A DNA stretch of 64,000 bases, from NCBI RefSeq assembly GCF_041435495.1, contig NZ_CP108644.1:2294001-2358000 (forward strand). The letters are read 5' to 3'. A program made the translations under genes and the position numbers. Under the pieces are notes generated by a model. The model did no database searches. It saw nothing but the letters and a program-made list of their open reading frames with translations, and was not told where the DNA came from. Below, piece after piece: positions 33,247 to 40,952 of the stretch (position 1 is the first letter of the stretch; every line of letters starts with the position of its first letter). The stretch is from Streptomyces sp. NBC_01116 (lineage in GTDB: Bacteria > Actinomycetota > Actinomycetes > Streptomycetales > Streptomycetaceae).

Positions 33247-33663
33247 ATGAACCATGAAATTGACGAGACGAAGTCACTCGAACAGCTAGAGGGTATTCAA
33301 TGGCCAGCACCCCCAGCAGACGCAACTGGCCTAGTGAAGGCGGCCCACGACCTACGCAAACTGCCGGTTGGCCGCCTCGACGCGCACGAGCTCAGCAGGC
33401 TGATCGGACAGGACATCGGAGTTCCCTGGCTGCTTCCGCTCGCGCTCGACCTCCTTCACAGGACAGCATCCGACCAATCTTTGGGTGGGTTCTACGATGA
33501 CGATCTCCTGACAGCGGCATTGACTAGGAAGTCACATGTATGGAAATCTAACCCGCGCTGGGTTACCAAAATGAAGGAGATCATCACCGCACTCGACGAC
33601 ATTTCACCGCACATTCAGGAGGACATTCAAGAGTTTTTGACCGAGAGTGACGAGAATGGATAG
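33247..33663 (+). CDS. CdiI-type immunity protein
   Basis: A 138-residue acidic protein starting SLEQLEGIQWPAPPADATGLV near its N-terminus and continuing HDLRKLPVGRLDAHELSRLIGQDIGVPWLLPLALDLL, a pattern shared with contact-dependent-inhibition immunity proteins of the CdiI_3 type. It lies directly after the RHS toxin tip and shares its lower GC content, so it most likely neutralises that toxin in the producer and kin. A GGACACGAG site precedes the ATG. The tail is rich in Asp/Glu, which would suit binding of a basic toxin domain. Confidence 0.85.
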   Translation: MNHEIDETKSLEQLEGIQWPAPPADATGLVKAAHDLRKLPVGRLDAHELSRLIGQDIGVPWLLPLALDLLHRTASDQSLGGFYDDDLLTAALTRKSHVWKSNPRWVTKMKEIITALDDISPHIQEDIQEFLTESDENG

Positions 33664-33717
33664 TTTCCGCACCTTCGAAGCAAGGGGCGGAAAGTGCAAC
33701 CTTTCAAATTAAAATAA

Positions 33718-34335
33718 GGCCTATGTGTTACATCGCAGACAGGCAGGCGAGAGCCATGTCAAGCATGTTCAATATTTCTGCGACTGGGTTCATCCATTCG
33801 GCTGGAAGGGGGCCCGGACTACAGTTCTTCGCCTCAAGTCAGCGGAGCGGGACTGGAAGTTTCCTTTACATGCAGCAATTCGCTTGGCGTCGGTCACATC
33901 AGCTCTTTCCGATCCTCTGCATCCGCGCCCGAAAGCGAGGGGCGAATTTTTCTGCAGCCCCTCGATGCTCGCAGGTTTCTAACCTACCTGAAACATCTGA
34001 GAGTGCTTATTCCGGGCGCATCTGACTGGGTTCACTTCTTGGACGATACGCAGGAATTTCACCAGCTTTACGAACCGATGAGCTGCCGGCGCATACGAGG
34101 CCCGAATGAGTGGGAACGGAATACAATACCTTCACTTTCTATCTTGTCTTTTCTGATGTTCAGGATTGACCGCAGAGGGGTGGGGCGCTCCGGCACAGAA
34201 GAAATTTCTGTCGGGCGTCACGCGGGTGACGGGCTGACCACGCCGATCACTTCGGACGGTGCACCGGTGGCGTTTCGTTCCCAGGTCCTGTCCTGCACAG
34301 GAGCCCGCGTGGGGCTGGAATCCCGATCCGAGTAA
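33718..34335 (+). pseudogene. Decayed ORF, possible orphan immunity gene
   Basis: One frame is open from after the stop codon at 33715 to 34335 but offers no ATG or GTG before about 34001. Its translation includes IFLQPLDARRFLTYLKHL, then VLIPGASDWVHFLDDTQEF and HQLYEPM, which look like real protein. The final third (after about 34150) looks random. Two overlapping frames carry short ORFs that do not look better. Low GC and position after an intact immunity gene suggest the remains of an older immunity gene, a common feature of polymorphic toxin loci. Otherwise 33664-34414 holds nothing I can support. Confidence 0.45.
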
Positions 34336-34414
34336 TCGCTGCCCTTCCGGATGCGCGCTTCCGGATCGCGGTAAGAAACACGGTGGTCGGCAGCTCGAGT
34401 AGGTATGAGACCCC

Positions 34415-34648
34415 TCACTCCTCCGGCGGAAAGACCACCTCCCCCGACCCCGCCAGCGTCAGCGTGATCGCCTCCACCGGGCAGCCCTCCGCCGCCGCGA
34501 GGACGTGCTCGCCCGCGTCGCAGTCCTCGTCCGTCGGGCGGGACTGGCGGGCCGAGTCCAGGTGGAAGGCGTCCCCCGCGTGGTTGACGCACATGCCGGA
34601 GCCGATGCAGACCGAGCGGTCGACCTCCACGTGCCAGCGGTCGCCCAT
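34415..34648 (-). CDS. Ferredoxin (P450-type, single cluster)
   Basis: A 77-residue acidic electron carrier. The cluster ligands are CIGSGMC near residue 14 and the late CPVEAITL, the pattern of the single 3Fe-4S/4Fe-4S ferredoxins that serve actinobacterial cytochromes P450. The ATG at 34648 overlaps the aldehyde dehydrogenase stop (TGATG), so the two are translationally coupled. A possible redox partner is the CYP125-like enzyme 10 kb away, under related operators. No ferredoxin reductase gene is present in the window. Confidence 0.9.
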   Translation of the reverse strand: MGDRWHVEVDRSVCIGSGMCVNHAGDAFHLDSARQSRPTDEDCDAGEHVLAAAEGCPVEAITLTLAGSGEVVFPPEE

Positions 34649-36117
34649 CACGCCTCCCGGTAGCCGGCGGGCAGGTGGATCATCTTGTGCTCGAAGAACT
34701 CGCCGTAGCCCTCGGGGCCGAACTCGCGGCCCAGGCCGGAGTTCTTGTAGCCGCCGAACGGGCCGAGCATGTCGAGGCTGAAGGTGTTCACGCTGTACGT
34801 GCCCGTGCGCACCCGGCGGGCCACGTCGATGCCGCGTTCCGTGTCCGCCGTCCAGACGCTGCCGCTGAGGCCGTACGGGGAGTCGTCGGCGATGCGGACG
34901 GCCTCGTCCTCGTCCTCGTACGGGATCAGGCAGATCACCGGGCCGAAGATCTCCTCGCGGGCGATGCGCATGGAGTTGTCCACCGAGCCGAAGAGGGTGG
35001 GTTCGACGTACCAGCCTCGTTCCTGGGCGGCCGGGCGGTTGCCGCCGGTGAGGATCTTGGCGCCCTCCTCCTGGCCCAACGCGATGTAGTCCAGAGAGCG
35101 TTGCTGCTGTCGCCGGGCCACCAGCGGGCCCAGTTCGGTCGAGGGGTCGAGGGGGTCGCCCACGCGCAGTGCTCCGGCCGCCGCCGCGAAGGCTTCCGCG
35201 ATCTCGCCGTAGCGGGAGTTCGGGGCGAGGATGCGCGTCTGGGCCACGCACGCCTGGCCGTTGATCATCCAGGCGAAGGGGACGATGCCCGCCACCGCCG
35301 CCTCCAGGTCGGCGTCGGGGAGGATGACCGCTGCCGACTTTCCGCCCAGCTCCAGGGTGACGCGCGTGAGGTTGCGGGAGGCCACCTCCATGACGCGGCG
35401 GCCGGCGGCGACCGAGCCGGTGAAGGAGACCTTGTCCACGTCCCGGTGGCCCACCAGGTGTTCGCTGACCTCCCGGTCGGCCGGGAGGATGGAGAGGACC
35501 CCGGGCGGCAGGCCCGCCTCCGCCGCGATCTCCGCCAGGAGGTAGGCGTCCAGGGGGGTTTCCGGTGAGACCTTCAGGACCGCCGTGCAGCCCGCCAGCA
35601 GCGCCGGGGCCAGCTTGGCGGCGGCCGTGAACTGCGGGACGTTCCACGGGACGACGGCGGCCACCACCCCGACCGGTTCGCGGCGGACCAGGAGGGGGCC
35701 GAGGACGCCGTCGCGTCGTTCCTCGTACGGGAAGTCGCGCGCCACCGTGATAGCCGAGTCCCAGACCATCATCGCGGCCAGCGCCTGCACCATGACGCTC
35801 GCGCTGTACGGGGTGCCGTTCTGGGCGCTGATCAGGCGCGCGAACTCCTCGTGGCGTACGGCGAAGGCGTCCTTGATCCGGGTGATCACCGCGATCCGCT
35901 CGTCCAGACCCATCCTCGGCCAGGGGCCCTCGTCGAAGGCGCGGCGGGCGGCGGCGACCGCCCGGTCCACATCGCCCTCGGAGGCGTGCGGCACACGGCC
36001 GATGACCTGTTCGGTGTGCGGGGAGATCACCTCGATGACCCCGGTGCCGAGCGGATCGGTGAACTCCCCGCCGATGAACAGTTGTCCGTGTTCCACAAGC
36101 TCCGTACGTTCCGTCAT
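34648..36117 (-). CDS. NAD(P)-dependent aldehyde dehydrogenase
   Basis: A 489-residue enzyme of the standard ALDH superfamily length. The NAD site is VVPWNVPQFTAAAKLAPALLAG, the general base Glu256 is in TLELGGKSA, and the nucleophile Cys290 is in MINGQACVAQ. FTGSVAAGRRV and EEIFGPVICLIPY are further family marks. It oxidises aldehydes to acids in the cytoplasm. Pairing with a P450-type ferredoxin, and an upstream palindrome shared with cyp125 and the FadE34-like gene, suggest oxidation of a sterol-side-chain or similar long aldehyde; that substrate is inference. A GGGAGG site precedes the ATG at 36117. It is divergent from the MBL hydrolase gene. Confidence 0.92.
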   Translation of the reverse strand: MTERTELVEHGQLFIGGEFTDPLGTGVIEVISPHTEQVIGRVPHASEGDVDRAVAAARRAFDEGPWPRMGLDERIAVITRIKDAFAVRHEEFARLISAQNGTPYSASVMVQALAAMMVWDSAITVARDFPYEERRDGVLGPLLVRREPVGVVAAVVPWNVPQFTAAAKLAPALLAGCTAVLKVSPETPLDAYLLAEIAAEAGLPPGVLSILPADREVSEHLVGHRDVDKVSFTGSVAAGRRVMEVASRNLTRVTLELGGKSAAVILPDADLEAAVAGIVPFAWMINGQACVAQTRILAPNSRYGEIAEAFAAAAGALRVGDPLDPSTELGPLVARRQQQRSLDYIALGQEEGAKILTGGNRPAAQERGWYVEPTLFGSVDNSMRIAREEIFGPVICLIPYEDEDEAVRIADDSPYGLSGSVWTADTERGIDVARRVRTGTYSVNTFSLDMLGPFGGYKNSGLGREFGPEGYGEFFEHKMIHLPAGYREA

Positions 36118-36152
36118 GGCCGTTGCCTCCCACGAACCCGTGCACCCGAAAC

Positions 36153-36167
36153 TGACTGCTCGTCAGA
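36153..36167. promoter_or_regulatory. CTGAC-N5-GTCAG palindrome
   Basis: CTGACTGCTCGTCAG lies 35 bases upstream of the aldehyde dehydrogenase start. It is one of four sites in the window with this architecture. Confidence 0.5.
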
Positions 36168-36182
36168 ACTGATACCAGTTCC
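36167..36182. promoter_or_regulatory. GAACTG-N4-CAGTTC palindrome
   Basis: GAACTGATACCAGTTC has perfect 6-base arms and directly abuts the preceding palindrome. It resembles the outer arms of the fadA5 operator at 44832-44853 (GAACTAG...CTAGTTC) but lacks the AACnnGTT core. Confidence 0.4.
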
Positions 36183-36248
36183 TGTTCCAGGAGTCCACGG
36201 CGCCGACCTCACCCGGGGCGCGAATAGTCGGTAGACCTGGGCTACCAC

Positions 36249-36262
36249 TGGAACAAGTTCTC
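36249..36262. promoter_or_regulatory. KstR-type operator, one mismatch
   Basis: TGGAACAAGTTCTC matches TnnAACnnGTTnnA except at the last base and contains the perfect 10-base palindrome GAACAAGTTC (arms GAAC/GTTC). It ends 49 bases before the MBL gene start. Confidence 0.6.
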
Positions 36263-36311
36263 GTTACAGTGGGCGCAGTGCACGCTGAGCCCAGGCAGAG
36301 ACGGGAATCCC

Positions 36312-37358
36312 ATGACGCAGCTGACGCAGGTGACCGACCACGGCGGGGGCGTCCACAGCATCAAGGTCCCCATCCCCGACAACCCGTTGGGCCACACCCT
36401 GGTCCACCTCGTCGACACCGACCGGGGGCCGGTCCTCATCGACACCGGCTGGGACGACCCGGCCTCCTGGGAGACCCTGGTCGCGGGGCTGACCGCCCTC
36501 GGCACCGCCGTCGCCGACATCCACGGCGTCGTCATCACCCACCACCATCCCGACCACCACGGTCTCTCCGGCCAGGTCCGCGAGGCGTCCGGGGCCTGGA
36601 TCGCGATGCACGAGGCCGACACCGCGATCGTCCGGCGTACCCGGGAGTCCGAGCCCGGCACCTGGCTCGACTACCTCACCCGGAAGCTCGCCGCGGTCGG
36701 CGCGCCGGAGGAACACCTCGCCCCGTTGCGCGCCGCCCGCACCGGAGGGCGGCTGCGGACCCTGCCGGGTCTGCGCGCCGCCCTGCCCGACCGGGAGATC
36801 GTCCCCGGCGAGCTGCTCGACCTCGCCGGGCGGCGGCTGCGGGCCGTCTGGACCCCCGGACACACCCCGGGGCACGTCTGCCTCCATCTGGAGGAGCGGC
36901 ATCCGGCGGACCTGGCGGGGCACGGGCGGTTGTTCTCCGGCGACCACCTGCTGCCCGGGATCAGTCCGCACATCGGGCTGTACGAGGACCCCGACGACAC
37001 GACGGTCACCGATCCCCTCGGCGACTACCTCGCCTCGCTGGAGCGGATCGGCCGGCTCGGGGTCGCCGAGGTGCTGCCCGCGCACCAGTATGCGTTCACC
37101 GACGCGGGCGGGCGGGTGCGGGAGCTGCTGGACCACCACGAGGAGCGGCTGACCGGGCTCCTCGCACTGCTCGCCACGCCTCTCACCCCGTGGCAGCTCG
37201 CGGAGCGGATGGAGTGGAACCGGCCCTGGGAGCAGATCCCGCACGGCTCGCGGTCCATCGCCGTCTCCGAGGCCGAGTCCCATCTGCGGCGGCTCGTGAA
37301 GCTCGGCCGCGCGGAGGCCGTGCCGGGCGGGCCCCCGGTGACGTACACCGCCGTCTGA
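36312..37358 (+). CDS. MBL-fold metallo-hydrolase
   Basis: A 348-residue metallo-beta-lactamase-fold enzyme. The zinc signature THHHPDHHG (His77, His79, Asp81, His82) is followed by WTPGHTPGHVCLHL, GRLFSGDHLLPG (bridging Asp) and LPAHQ near residue 256. The C-terminal 90 residues form a helical wing (HHEERLTGLLALLATPLTPWQLAERM) typical of the GloB/LACTB2 subgroup. This group hydrolyses thioesters, lactones or nucleic acids. A KstR-like operator in its promoter favours a CoA-thioester role in sterol catabolism (inference). It is divergent from the aldehyde dehydrogenase-ferredoxin pair. Confidence 0.88.
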   Translation: MTQLTQVTDHGGGVHSIKVPIPDNPLGHTLVHLVDTDRGPVLIDTGWDDPASWETLVAGLTALGTAVADIHGVVITHHHPDHHGLSGQVREASGAWIAMHEADTAIVRRTRESEPGTWLDYLTRKLAAVGAPEEHLAPLRAARTGGRLRTLPGLRAALPDREIVPGELLDLAGRRLRAVWTPGHTPGHVCLHLEERHPADLAGHGRLFSGDHLLPGISPHIGLYEDPDDTTVTDPLGDYLASLERIGRLGVAEVLPAHQYAFTDAGGRVRELLDHHEERLTGLLALLATPLTPWQLAERMEWNRPWEQIPHGSRSIAVSEAESHLRRLVKLGRAEAVPGGPPVTYTAV

Positions 37359-37439
37359 CGTCCGGCCCCTCCGTGGCCCGCGCCCCGGTGACGTACATCG
37401 CGACGTGCAGCTCACGGCCCCTCCGCTACGGACCGGTAG

Positions 37440-37655
37440 AGTGGGCAGGTCGTCATCATGCCCGTACAGGGGGAAGCCGGTGCGAATCCGGCACAGTGCC
37501 CCAGCCGTGACCCGTCGTCCGTCCGACGGCAGCCGGACCGCCCTCCGCGGAGCGTGACCGGCTCGGGCCGCCGGAACCCCGGTGGCCGGCACCGTCGAGG
37601 CATACGGGGCCGGAGCCCGGGGCCGCCCTCGTGCGCCCGGGAAGTCCGGCCCTCG
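37440..37655 (+). ncRNA. Cobalamin (B12) riboswitch
   Basis: The leader contains the conserved core GGGGAAGCCGGTGCGAATCC, then GGCACAGTGCCCCAGCCGTGA. After variable stems it ends in a B12-box-like segment, CCGGGAAGTCCGGCC at about 37637-37651, just before the first gene's ribosome site. Cobalamin binding would hide that site (GCAGGAGAGG), so the following operon should be repressed by cobalamin. Exact ends are estimates. It fills the 317-base gap between the MBL and toroid protein genes. Confidence 0.85.
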
Positions 37656-37675
37656 CAGGAGAGGCCCAGCCAGCC

Positions 37676-38926
37676 ATGACCGTACGCCGCAGCGCAGCCG
37701 CGCTCGCGACCACCGCCGTGCTCCTGGGCGCGGCCGCACCTGTAGCGGTCGCCGCGCCGAGTCCCTCCCCGTCGGCGGAGCTGCCCGCCGGGCTCTACGG
37801 CAGCACGGACCCCACCTACGACGGGGTGTGGCGGCAGTCGCTGGCCTTCCTCGCGCAGAAGATCGAGTACGTCACGCCGTCCACCGCGGCCGTCGACTGG
37901 CTGGTGGGCCAGCAGTGCGGCAGCGGGGCGTTCACCTCGTACCGGGACGCCGCCAAGCCCTGCGACGCGTCGACCGTGATGGACACCAACGCCACCGCCG
38001 TCGCCGTGCAGGCCCTCGTCGAGATCAACCAGCACCGCGACGCCGCGAACAACGGCGCGGACTGGCTGAAGTCCGTGCAGAACGAGGACGGCGGCTGGGG
38101 CTACAACCCCGGCAGCCCGAGCGACGCGAACTCCACGTCCATCGTCGTCGGCGCGCTCGCCCGGACCGGGATTCCGATCAACGAGGTCACCACCGCCGAC
38201 GGGAAGACCCCGTACACCGCGCTCCAGTCCCTGGCCATCCCCTGCGGGGACGAGGACGGCGGCGCGTTCGCCTACCAGCCGGGCAAGAAGGGCGAGCTGA
38301 CCGCCAACCTGGACGCCACCGCGGCCTCGGTGCTCGGTCTGATGGGCAAGGGCATCGCCTCCGGCACGTCCAACGCGGTCAAGGCCCCCTCCTGCACGGA
38401 GGGCGACGACCTCAGCCCGGAGCAGACCGCCCAGAACGGCTCCTCGTTCCTCGCGGACACCCTGAAGAAGTCGCCGTACCTGGAGCAGCCCCCGATGCCG
38501 GGCGCCGAGGACACCGAGCCGCAGCCCGACTACGGCAACACCGCGGACGCGGTCGTCGCGCTCGCCGCCTCCGGTCACACGGACCGGGCCGAGGCCTCCG
38601 TCGCCTGGCTGCAGAAGAACGCCACGGGCTGGGCGAAGCAGGGCGGCCCGGCCGCCACCGCGCAGCTGATCCTCGCGGCGCACGCCACCGGCGCGGACGC
38701 CCGCGCCTTCGGCGGCGTCGACCTCGTCAAGCAGCTCAACACGATGGGCCCCTCCCCGGCCGCCACCGCCCTCCCCTCGCCCACGCCGACCGGGCCGCAG
38801 CCCTCCAGCGGCACCAGCAGCGACGACAGCGGACTGGGTCTCGGGTGGCTGATCGGCATCGGCCTCGTCTTCGGCGCGGGCATCGGATTCGTGCTCAGCA
38901 TGCGGCGGAAGAAGCAGCAGCCGTGA
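37676..38926 (+). CDS. Secreted, membrane-anchored toroid protein, transcobalamin-like
   Basis: A 416-residue protein. It has a signal peptide (RRSAAALATTAVLLGAAAPVAVAA), then an alpha/alpha-toroid domain of prenyltransferase/terpene-cyclase-type repeats: AVDWLVGQQCGSGAF, NGADWLKSVQNEDGGWGY, EDGGAFAYQPGKKG and SVAWLQKNATGWAKQGG. A Pro/Ser/Thr linker, one membrane helix (LGWLIGIGLVFGAGIGFVLSM) and a basic RRKKQQP end follow, so the domain sits outside the membrane. The same fold forms animal intrinsic factor and transcobalamin, and the gene follows a cobalamin riboswitch, so it may capture cobalamin or a related corrinoid for the ECF transporter (inference). ATG 37676 gives the complete signal peptide. 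The end overlaps the next gene (GTGA). Confidence 0.82.
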   Translation: MTVRRSAAALATTAVLLGAAAPVAVAAPSPSPSAELPAGLYGSTDPTYDGVWRQSLAFLAQKIEYVTPSTAAVDWLVGQQCGSGAFTSYRDAAKPCDASTVMDTNATAVAVQALVEINQHRDAANNGADWLKSVQNEDGGWGYNPGSPSDANSTSIVVGALARTGIPINEVTTADGKTPYTALQSLAIPCGDEDGGAFAYQPGKKGELTANLDATAASVLGLMGKGIASGTSNAVKAPSCTEGDDLSPEQTAQNGSSFLADTLKKSPYLEQPPMPGAEDTEPQPDYGNTADAVVALAASGHTDRAEASVAWLQKNATGWAKQGGPAATAQLILAAHATGADARAFGGVDLVKQLNTMGPSPAATALPSPTPTGPQPSSGTSSDDSGLGLGWLIGIGLVFGAGIGFVLSMRRKKQQP

Positions 38927-39702
38927 GGCGTACGCCGGTCCCGGCGCGGTCTCCCGCCGCCGCGCGGCCTCGGATTCCCGCCACCGTGCGACGGCGGGAT
39001 CCGCTCGTCGTTCTGCTGGCCGCCCTGGTCGCCGCCTCGGCCGTCCTGCTCGGCGCGGGCAGCGCCGAGGCCGCCGGTTACCGCTACTGGTCCTTCTGGG
39101 AGGGCAACGGCAAGAACTGGGAGTACGCCACCCAGGGGCCGTCGCTGCTGCGCCCGGACGACGGTGCGGTCCAGGGCTTCCGGTTCGCCGTGAGCGAGGA
39201 CTCGGGCGATGCCGCACAGCCGCGCCGCGCCCCCGACTTCGGGGCGATCTGCGCGGACACCCCGGCGAAGGACGGGCAGAAGCGGGTGGCGCTGGTGATC
39301 GACCCCGGTACGACGGCGGACGCCCCTGGCGGGGAGAAACCGCCCGCCCCGCGCACGGCCTGCGCGCAGGTCGCACCGGACGCCAGCAGCGCGGAGGCGC
39401 TCGCGGCGGTGGCGAAGCCGCTGCGGTACGACAGCAGCGCGATGCTCTGCGCGATCTCCGGCTACCCGAAGTCGGGCTGCGGCGAGCAGGTGTCCGGGGA
39501 GGACGGCAGTGCGAAGCCGTCCTCCCCTTCGGAGCCGTCCGCCCCCGCCGAGCCGTCCTCCTCTTCGGAGGCGGGTGACGCCTCGAAGCCGGCCGGGGAC
39601 GGAGACGGTGGCGGCGGTCCGTCCGTCGGGCTGCTCGTCGGTGTCGGCGCGGTCCTGCTGCTGGGCATCGCCGCCGTGGTCCAGGCCCGCCGCCGCCGGT
39701 GA
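38923..39702 (+). CDS. Exported membrane-anchored protein of the B12/ECF operon
   Basis: A 259-residue protein starting with GTG overlapping the previous stop. A hydrophobic segment (PLVVLLAALVAASAVLLGAG) after a basic start, ending AEAA, is the export signal. The outer domain begins GYRYWSFWEGNGKNWEYATQG and contains paired cysteines (ICADTPAK, TACAQVAP, LCAISGYPKSGCGEQV). An acidic Ser/Pro linker, one more helix (VGLLVGVGAVLLLGIAAVVQA) and RRRR close the protein. Its organisation mirrors the preceding protein, so the two may form one surface receptor. I do not recognise the domain beyond its recurrence next to actinobacterial ECF genes. The stop overlaps the EcfT start (GTGA). Confidence 0.78.
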   Translation: MRRTPVPARSPAAARPRIPATVRRRDPLVVLLAALVAASAVLLGAGSAEAAGYRYWSFWEGNGKNWEYATQGPSLLRPDDGAVQGFRFAVSEDSGDAAQPRRAPDFGAICADTPAKDGQKRVALVIDPGTTADAPGGEKPPAPRTACAQVAPDASSAEALAAVAKPLRYDSSAMLCAISGYPKSGCGEQVSGEDGSAKPSSPSEPSAPAEPSSSSEAGDASKPAGDGDGGGGPSVGLLVGVGAVLLLGIAAVVQARRRR

Positions 39703-40952
39703 CCGCCGCCCCCGCCCCGGCTCCGGCCCGGCTGCTGCGCCGTGCCCTGCACGCCCCCGAGGCGGACCGGGGCAACGCGCTTCCCGCCGGGGCGTGGTGG
39801 CTCTGGGCGCTGGGCCTGGCCACCGCCGCGTCCCGGACGACGAACCCCCTGCTGCTCGGGCTGCTGGTGGGCGTGGCGGGCTACGTGGTGGCGGCGCGGC
39901 GGACGGATGCGCCGTGGGCCCGCTCCTACGGCGCGTTCGTCAAGCTCGGGCTGTTCGTGGTGGCGCTGCGTCTGCTGTTCTCCGTCTTCCTCGGTTCGTC
40001 GATCCCCGGCACGCACACCGTGCTGACGCTGCCCGAACTGCCGCTGCCCGACTGGGCGCGGGGTGTGCGGATCGGCGGCCGGGTCACCGCCGAGCAGGTG
40101 GTCTTCTCGCTGTACGAGGGGATGAAGCTGGCCGCGCTGCTGATCTGCGTCGGCGCGGCGAACGCGCTGGCCAACCCGGCGCGGCTGCTGAAGTCGCTGC
40201 CCGGCGCGCTGTACGAGGCGGGGGTGGCCGTCGTGGTGGCCATGACGTTCGCGCCGAACATGGTGGCCGACGTGGTCCGGCTGCGCACCGCGCGCCGGCT
40301 GCGGGGTCGGCCGACCGGAGGTGTGCGGGCCGTGGCGCAGATCGGGCTGCCGGTGCTGGAGGGGGCGCTGGAGCGGTCGGTGGCGGTGGCTGCGTCGATG
40401 GACGCGCGCGGGTACGGGCGTACGGCGCAGGTCCCGGCCGCCGTCCGGCACACCACGAACGTCCTCACCCTGGGCGGGCTGCTCGGGGTGTGCGCCGGCA
40501 CGTACGGGCTGCTGGCCACGCAGGGGGCGGTGTACGGGCTGCCGCTGCTGCTGGCCGGTCTGGTCACGGCGATGGCCGGCCTGCGGCTCGGCGGGCGGCG
40601 CTCGGTGCGCACCCGGTACCGGCCGGACCGGTGGGGCGTTCGGGCCTGGCTGGTGGCGGGCTCGGGTGCGGCGGTCGCGGCGGCGATGATCTGGGCGGGC
40701 GCGGTGGATCCGGCGGCGATGCGCCCCGGTGTCGTGCCGCTGGTCGCGCCGGTGCTGCCGCTGTGGCCCGCAGCGGCGGTGCTGGTCGGGCTGCTGCCCG
40801 CGCTGGTCGCCCCCGTGCCGCCGGCCGCGTACGGGACCGGGAAGCCGTCCGCGCACAGAAACGGGCACGGGGACGGGCACAGAAATGGGCACCGGGACGG
40901 GAACGCGCACGGGGGCGGGAAACAGGCTCGTATCGGCAAGGAGCAGGCGTGA
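39699..40952 (+). CDS. ecfT: ECF transporter T component (EcfT/CbiQ family)
   Basis: A 417-residue membrane protein that couples the two ATPases to the substrate-binding S subunit. Hydrophobic segments occupy about residues 25-170 and 240-370. The coupling-helix signature MDARGYGRT (Ala-Arg-Gly type) lies near residue 234, after FAPNMVADVVRLRTARRLRGR. The C-terminus after about residue 380 is a repetitive His/Gly/Asp/Asn-rich tail, which is unusual and might bind metal. It is coupled by GTGA overlaps to the genes on both sides. Confidence 0.9.
   Translation: MTAAPAPAPARLLRRALHAPEADRGNALPAGAWWLWALGLATAASRTTNPLLLGLLVGVAGYVVAARRTDAPWARSYGAFVKLGLFVVALRLLFSVFLGSSIPGTHTVLTLPELPLPDWARGVRIGGRVTAEQVVFSLYEGMKLAALLICVGAANALANPARLLKSLPGALYEAGVAVVVAMTFAPNMVADVVRLRTARRLRGRPTGGVRAVAQIGLPVLEGALERSVAVAASMDARGYGRTAQVPAAVRHTTNVLTLGGLLGVCAGTYGLLATQGAVYGLPLLLAGLVTAMAGLRLGGRRSVRTRYRPDRWGVRAWLVAGSGAAVAAAMIWAGAVDPAAMRPGVVPLVAPVLPLWPAAAVLVGLLPALVAPVPPAAYGTGKPSAHRNGHGDGHRNGHRDGNAHGGGKQARIGKEQA

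Noticed and set aside
34415-36145. A 576-codon minus-strand ORF covering the aldehyde dehydrogenase in another frame and ending as ferredoxin
   Set aside because: Only its last 77 codons are real (ferredoxin); the aldehyde dehydrogenase frame has all catalytic residues and a proper ribosome site.
39509-40948. Long in-frame upstream extension of the EcfA gene
   Set aside because: It runs antisense-like through EcfT in another frame, is low-complexity, and the GTG at 40949 overlaps the EcfT stop exactly as in the rest of the operon.
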